The position numbers were made by a program, and so were the translations under genes. The notes under the pieces are model-generated. The model was not told where the DNA came from and did not search any database. It worked only from the letters and a program-made list of their open reading frames with translations. From Zygaena filipendulae (taxonomy: Eukaryota > Arthropoda > Insecta > Lepidoptera > Zygaenidae), in the NCBI GenBank assembly GCA_907165275.2, contig OU015665.1:1736001-1800000 (forward strand): DNA of 64,000 nt, in the 5' to 3' direction. Positions within the stretch are counted from its first letter, which is position 1; every line of letters begins with the position of its first letter. Positions 63,571 to 64,000 of this stretch are shown one piece after another.

Positions 63571-64000
63571 ACAATAATTTTCGCAGTGAGAAAGACTGGT
63601 AATTTCAAACCATACAATGAAGTAAGGATAATAAATCCTTATCAAGAAAAAAGAAGATATGAAACCGTGAAAACAGGTAGTAAACAAATTCAACATAATT
63701 AAAAAAAAAACATATTATAATAAAATAATAACAAAAAAGAAATACAATTTAGGTCCATTACTGTTCAAGTCCCGCCAAAATTCTACGTCCCTATCTATTC
63801 TTTTTTTACACTTTCGAGTCCCTCTAGGTCTCTCTATAATCTTTTTTTTTCATCAATGCCGCCCACCGCACTAATACGACAATATTTAATCTGCCATTTG
63901 TAATGGCAAACTTATCAATACGGACGAAAACTTTAATTGAATGTTGATCCTTCCCAAATCCCAATAGATGCGAAGTTGGCAGCGATTAATTCTCTTCGCA
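63571..64000. other. No recognised feature
   Basis: AT-rich to the window edge; poly-A and poly-T runs only. Confidence 0.45.

Noticed and set aside
1..64000. CRISPR array, bacterial operon, prophage or endogenous virus
   Set aside because: No regularly spaced repeats, Shine-Dalgarno-led gene strings, integrase, capsid or polymerase genes of viral type were seen; the repeats are all eukaryotic transposon families.

Overview
The window is gene-poor, AT-rich insect nuclear DNA, almost certainly from a moth or butterfly. Non-autonomous elements with Helitron-type ends (5' TC, a GC-rich hairpin near the 3' end, 3' CTAG) occur more than twenty times. The 'gggggcaaacgggcaagtgg' interspersed repeat, a tRNA-derived SINE and short TAGGTA-rich spacers point the same way. 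No bacterial-type gene organisation, CRISPR array or rRNA was seen.

Three host protein-coding loci can be supported. (1) 3231-3388, minus strand: one exon of a Ras-superfamily (Rho/Rnd-like) small GTPase carrying the P-loop, with a good acceptor and donor; the rest of the gene was not located. (2) 11834-12802, plus strand: a complete, intronless, divergent Tom40-family mitochondrial import channel of 322 aa with a textbook C-terminal beta-signal. (3) 20373-22073, plus strand: a complete, uninterrupted Cdt1 replication-licensing factor of 566 aa, with an N-terminal PIP-degron-like motif, a geminin-binding domain and a C-terminal winged helix. These three are unrelated in function and look like independent single genes. 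A possible first exon with an arthropod initiator and a splice donor lies at 10434-10625.

The rest is a layered transposon landscape. It includes a five-copy MITE family with 4-bp AATT/ATTT target duplications (4736, 6058, 18751, 28930, 57355). One copy is split by a 5'-truncated RTE-like retrotransposon (57371-58672) whose reverse transcriptase frame is still open and which is flanked by a 9-bp duplication. A second RTE-like fragment (47769-48000) has the head-to-head structure expected from twin priming. A Helitron at 15720-16560 is interrupted by a retroposon with an (ATTCT)n tail, and three Helitrons lie end to end at 25555-26085. A composite of two palindromic repeats occurs at 27527-28381 and 40640-41077. 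Smaller items include a mariner-like relic with matching terminal repeats (677-1261), a jockey-like LINE remnant (61500-62000), and a 29-bp hairpin flanked by 8-bp direct repeats (52363-52407).

Nothing here amounts to a new multi-gene system. The most informative material is the set of nested insertions, which gives relative ages, and the unnamed MITE families. From about 22.1 kb to the right edge no host gene could be recognised, although short exons of long-intron genes would be easy to miss.
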